Notes under the pieces: generated by a model | Seen by the model: the letters and a program-made list of their open reading frames with translations, nothing else | What the model was told of the DNA's origin: nothing | The model's database searches: none | Source: Bradyrhizobium tropiciagri | GTDB taxonomy: Bacteria > Pseudomonadota > Alphaproteobacteria > Rhizobiales > Xanthobacteraceae | Reading direction: 5' to 3' | NCBI RefSeq assembly: GCF_018130545.1 | Contig: NZ_JAFCKF010000001.1 | Location: 620,001-684,000, forward strand | DNA length: 64,000 nucleotides | Position numbers and translations under genes: made by a program | In this document: in pieces, positions 62,933 through 64,000 of the stretch | Layout: every line of letters begins with the position of its first letter | Numbering within the stretch: position 1 is the stretch's first letter

Positions 62933-64000
62933 AGAAGGCGGGGCGAGGCTGCTGTCGCCGGCCGCGGCCGCGTGCTGCCTCGCCCCCTGCCCCAACAATT
63001 GATCGAGCCGCTCGCGCAGCTGATCCTGGTGATAGGGTTTGGCCAGTCGCGGCAGGTCGAGCTGGATGCCGTCGGGCAATTCGGCATAGCCGGTGGCGAG
63101 CAGCACGAGGAGTTGCGGTCGCAGCTTGCGCGCGGCCGCAGCGAGCTCGATGCCGGTCATGCCGGGCATCACGTGATCGGTCATCATCAGGTCGATCTCC
63201 TGATCGCTCCTGAGGATATCGAGCGCCTGCGGTCCGGAATGCACGCCGATCACGCGATGACCGAGGTCCTCCAGCATCTCCATGGTCGACATCGCGATCA
63301 GCGAATCGTCGTCGACCAGCAGGATCACCGCCGAGCGCTTGACCTGCTGCGGCACGGGCGCCGCGCTCGCGATCGCCGGCGCCGTTGTCGCGACCGGCAG
63401 CACCAGCGCAGCGGTGGTGCCCTTGCCGACCGCACTCGACAGCTGCAGCGCGCCGCCGAGCTGCACCGCGAGCCCATGCACCATCGACAGGCCGAGCCCG
63501 GTGCCCTTGCCCACCGGCTTCGACGAGAAGAACGGCTCGATCGCCCGCTTCAGAACGTCCGGCGACATGCCGGTGCCGCTGTCGACCACCGACAATTTCA
63601 GGTATTTGCCCGGCTGCAGCACGGCATCACCTTTGGCCTGCGAGGCTGCAAGGCGGATCTCGATCACGCCGCCATCCGGCATCGCGTCGCGCGCATTGAT
63701 CGCCAGGTTGAGGACCGCAAGCTCGAGCTGGTTGGTATCGACGCAGGCCGGCGGCAGTCCTTCGGGGATGTCGAGCCGCAGCACGATGCGCGGTCCGAGC
63801 GAACGCTCCAGCAGGTTGCTCATGTCGCGCACCAGCGCGCCGAGATCGACCGGCACCGCGCGCAGATCCTGCTGCCGCGCGAACGCCAGCAGTCGCTGTG
63901 TCAGCGAGGCGCCGCGCTCGGCGCCCTGCAGCGCGCCGTCGACCAGCCGGCGCAGCCGCGGATCCTCCGGCATCCGCTTGCGCAGCAGATCGAGATTGCC
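62912..64000 (-). CDS. hybrid histidine kinase, ATPase plus receiver (5' end outside window)
   Basis: The frame is open to the right edge. From the edge: NLDLLRKRMPEDPRLRRLVDGALQGAERGASLTQRLLAFARQQ, the HisKA helical hairpin (the phospho-His itself lies beyond the edge). An HATPase domain follows (NLAINARDAMPDGG, DSGTGMSPDVLKRA, GKGTGLGLSMVHG). A C-terminal receiver has LVDDDSLIAMS, the Asp in LMMTDHVMPGMTG, and LAKPYHQDQL. The last codons run into the palindromic repeat at 62786-62932. The sensor half and stimulus are not visible. Confidence 0.9.
   Translation of the reverse strand, partial: GNLDLLRKRMPEDPRLRRLVDGALQGAERGASLTQRLLAFARQQDLRAVPVDLGALVRDMSNLLERSLGPRIVLRLDIPEGLPPACVDTNQLELAVLNLAINARDAMPDGGVIEIRLAASQAKGDAVLQPGKYLKLSVVDSGTGMSPDVLKRAIEPFFSSKPVGKGTGLGLSMVHGLAVQLGGALQLSSAVGKGTTAALVLPVATTAPAIASAAPVPQQVKRSAVILLVDDDSLIAMSTMEMLEDLGHRVIGVHSGPQALDILRSDQEIDLMMTDHVMPGMTGIELAAAARKLRPQLLVLLATGYAELPDGIQLDLPRLAKPYHQDQLRERLDQLLGQGARQHAAAAGDSSLAPPSTLSPSP

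Overview
The window looks like a chromosomal stretch of a Bradyrhizobium-type alphaproteobacterium (family Nitrobacteraceae). GC content is high throughout. There are many LysR/TetR/GntR regulators, SDR enzymes and acyl-CoA enzymes, an IalB-family protein, PsiF-like secreted proteins, and several kinds of short palindromic repeat typical of these genomes. This placement is inferred from gene content, not from a database match.

Layout. 1-6.4 kb: a truncated RND-efflux adaptor, a MotA/ExbB plus OmpA/MotB envelope pair, a palindromic repeat cluster, an aldo/keto reductase with its divergent LysR regulator, and a small secreted protein. 6.5-12.8 kb: a polytopic membrane protein, a PilZ protein, an acyl-CoA synthetase, an HtrA-like protein whose catalytic triad appears lost, and an alpha/beta hydrolase. 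12.9-17.6 kb: two SDR enzymes with a divergent LysR, and AzlCD with a divergent CGNR regulator. 17.6-25.1 kb: DsbA, TauE, LrgB/CidA, two hotdog thioesterases with a divergent TetR and paired operators, PsiF-like proteins, an AbrB-family membrane protein and DsbB. 25.3 kb: tRNA-Leu(CAA). 26-31.4 kb: IalB, then a response regulator, a hybrid kinase and a binding protein that resemble a TorT/TorS/TorR-like three-component sensor. 31.5-40.9 kb: a two-partner secretion operon with a 2512-residue MBG-repeat exoprotein. 41-48.3 kb: a transposase remnant, then a FadR-family regulator divergent from a sugar ABC transporter, lactonase and dehydrogenase operon. 48.3-50.7 kb: a cytochrome c and a ThDP-dependent enzyme whose Tat leader lies in a different frame. 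50.9-53.9 kb: RidA, small secreted and membrane proteins, TetR and an O-methyltransferase. 53.9-58.9 kb: a conflict/signalling-type island. 58.9-64 kb: a periplasmic helical protein, a nitronate monooxygenase-like flavoprotein, an acyl-CoA ligase and a truncated hybrid kinase.

The best candidate for an undescribed system is 53.9-58.9 kb. A TIR-domain protein is transcribed away from a three-gene operon: a patatin phospholipase, a stand-alone SLOG-type Rossmann protein, and a deoxyribosyltransferase-like/TPR protein that resembles the N-terminal regulatory half of animal ASK kinases. The residues I expect to be catalytic in the TIR protein (E83) and patatin (S64/D203) are present. No CD-NTase cyclase and no SIR2 gene is nearby, so this is neither canonical CBASS nor canonical Thoeris. 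I infer that TIR-made NAD-derived signals are sensed by the SLOG and/or DRHyd-like proteins and lead to membrane lipolysis by the patatin.

Second-rank observations are: a probably Tat-exported ThDP enzyme paired with a cytochrome c, with a one-base frameshift in the leader; the HtrA-like pseudoprotease; the binding-protein/kinase/regulator trio; the two C-terminal cysteines of the giant exoprotein; and several well-defined palindromic operators.
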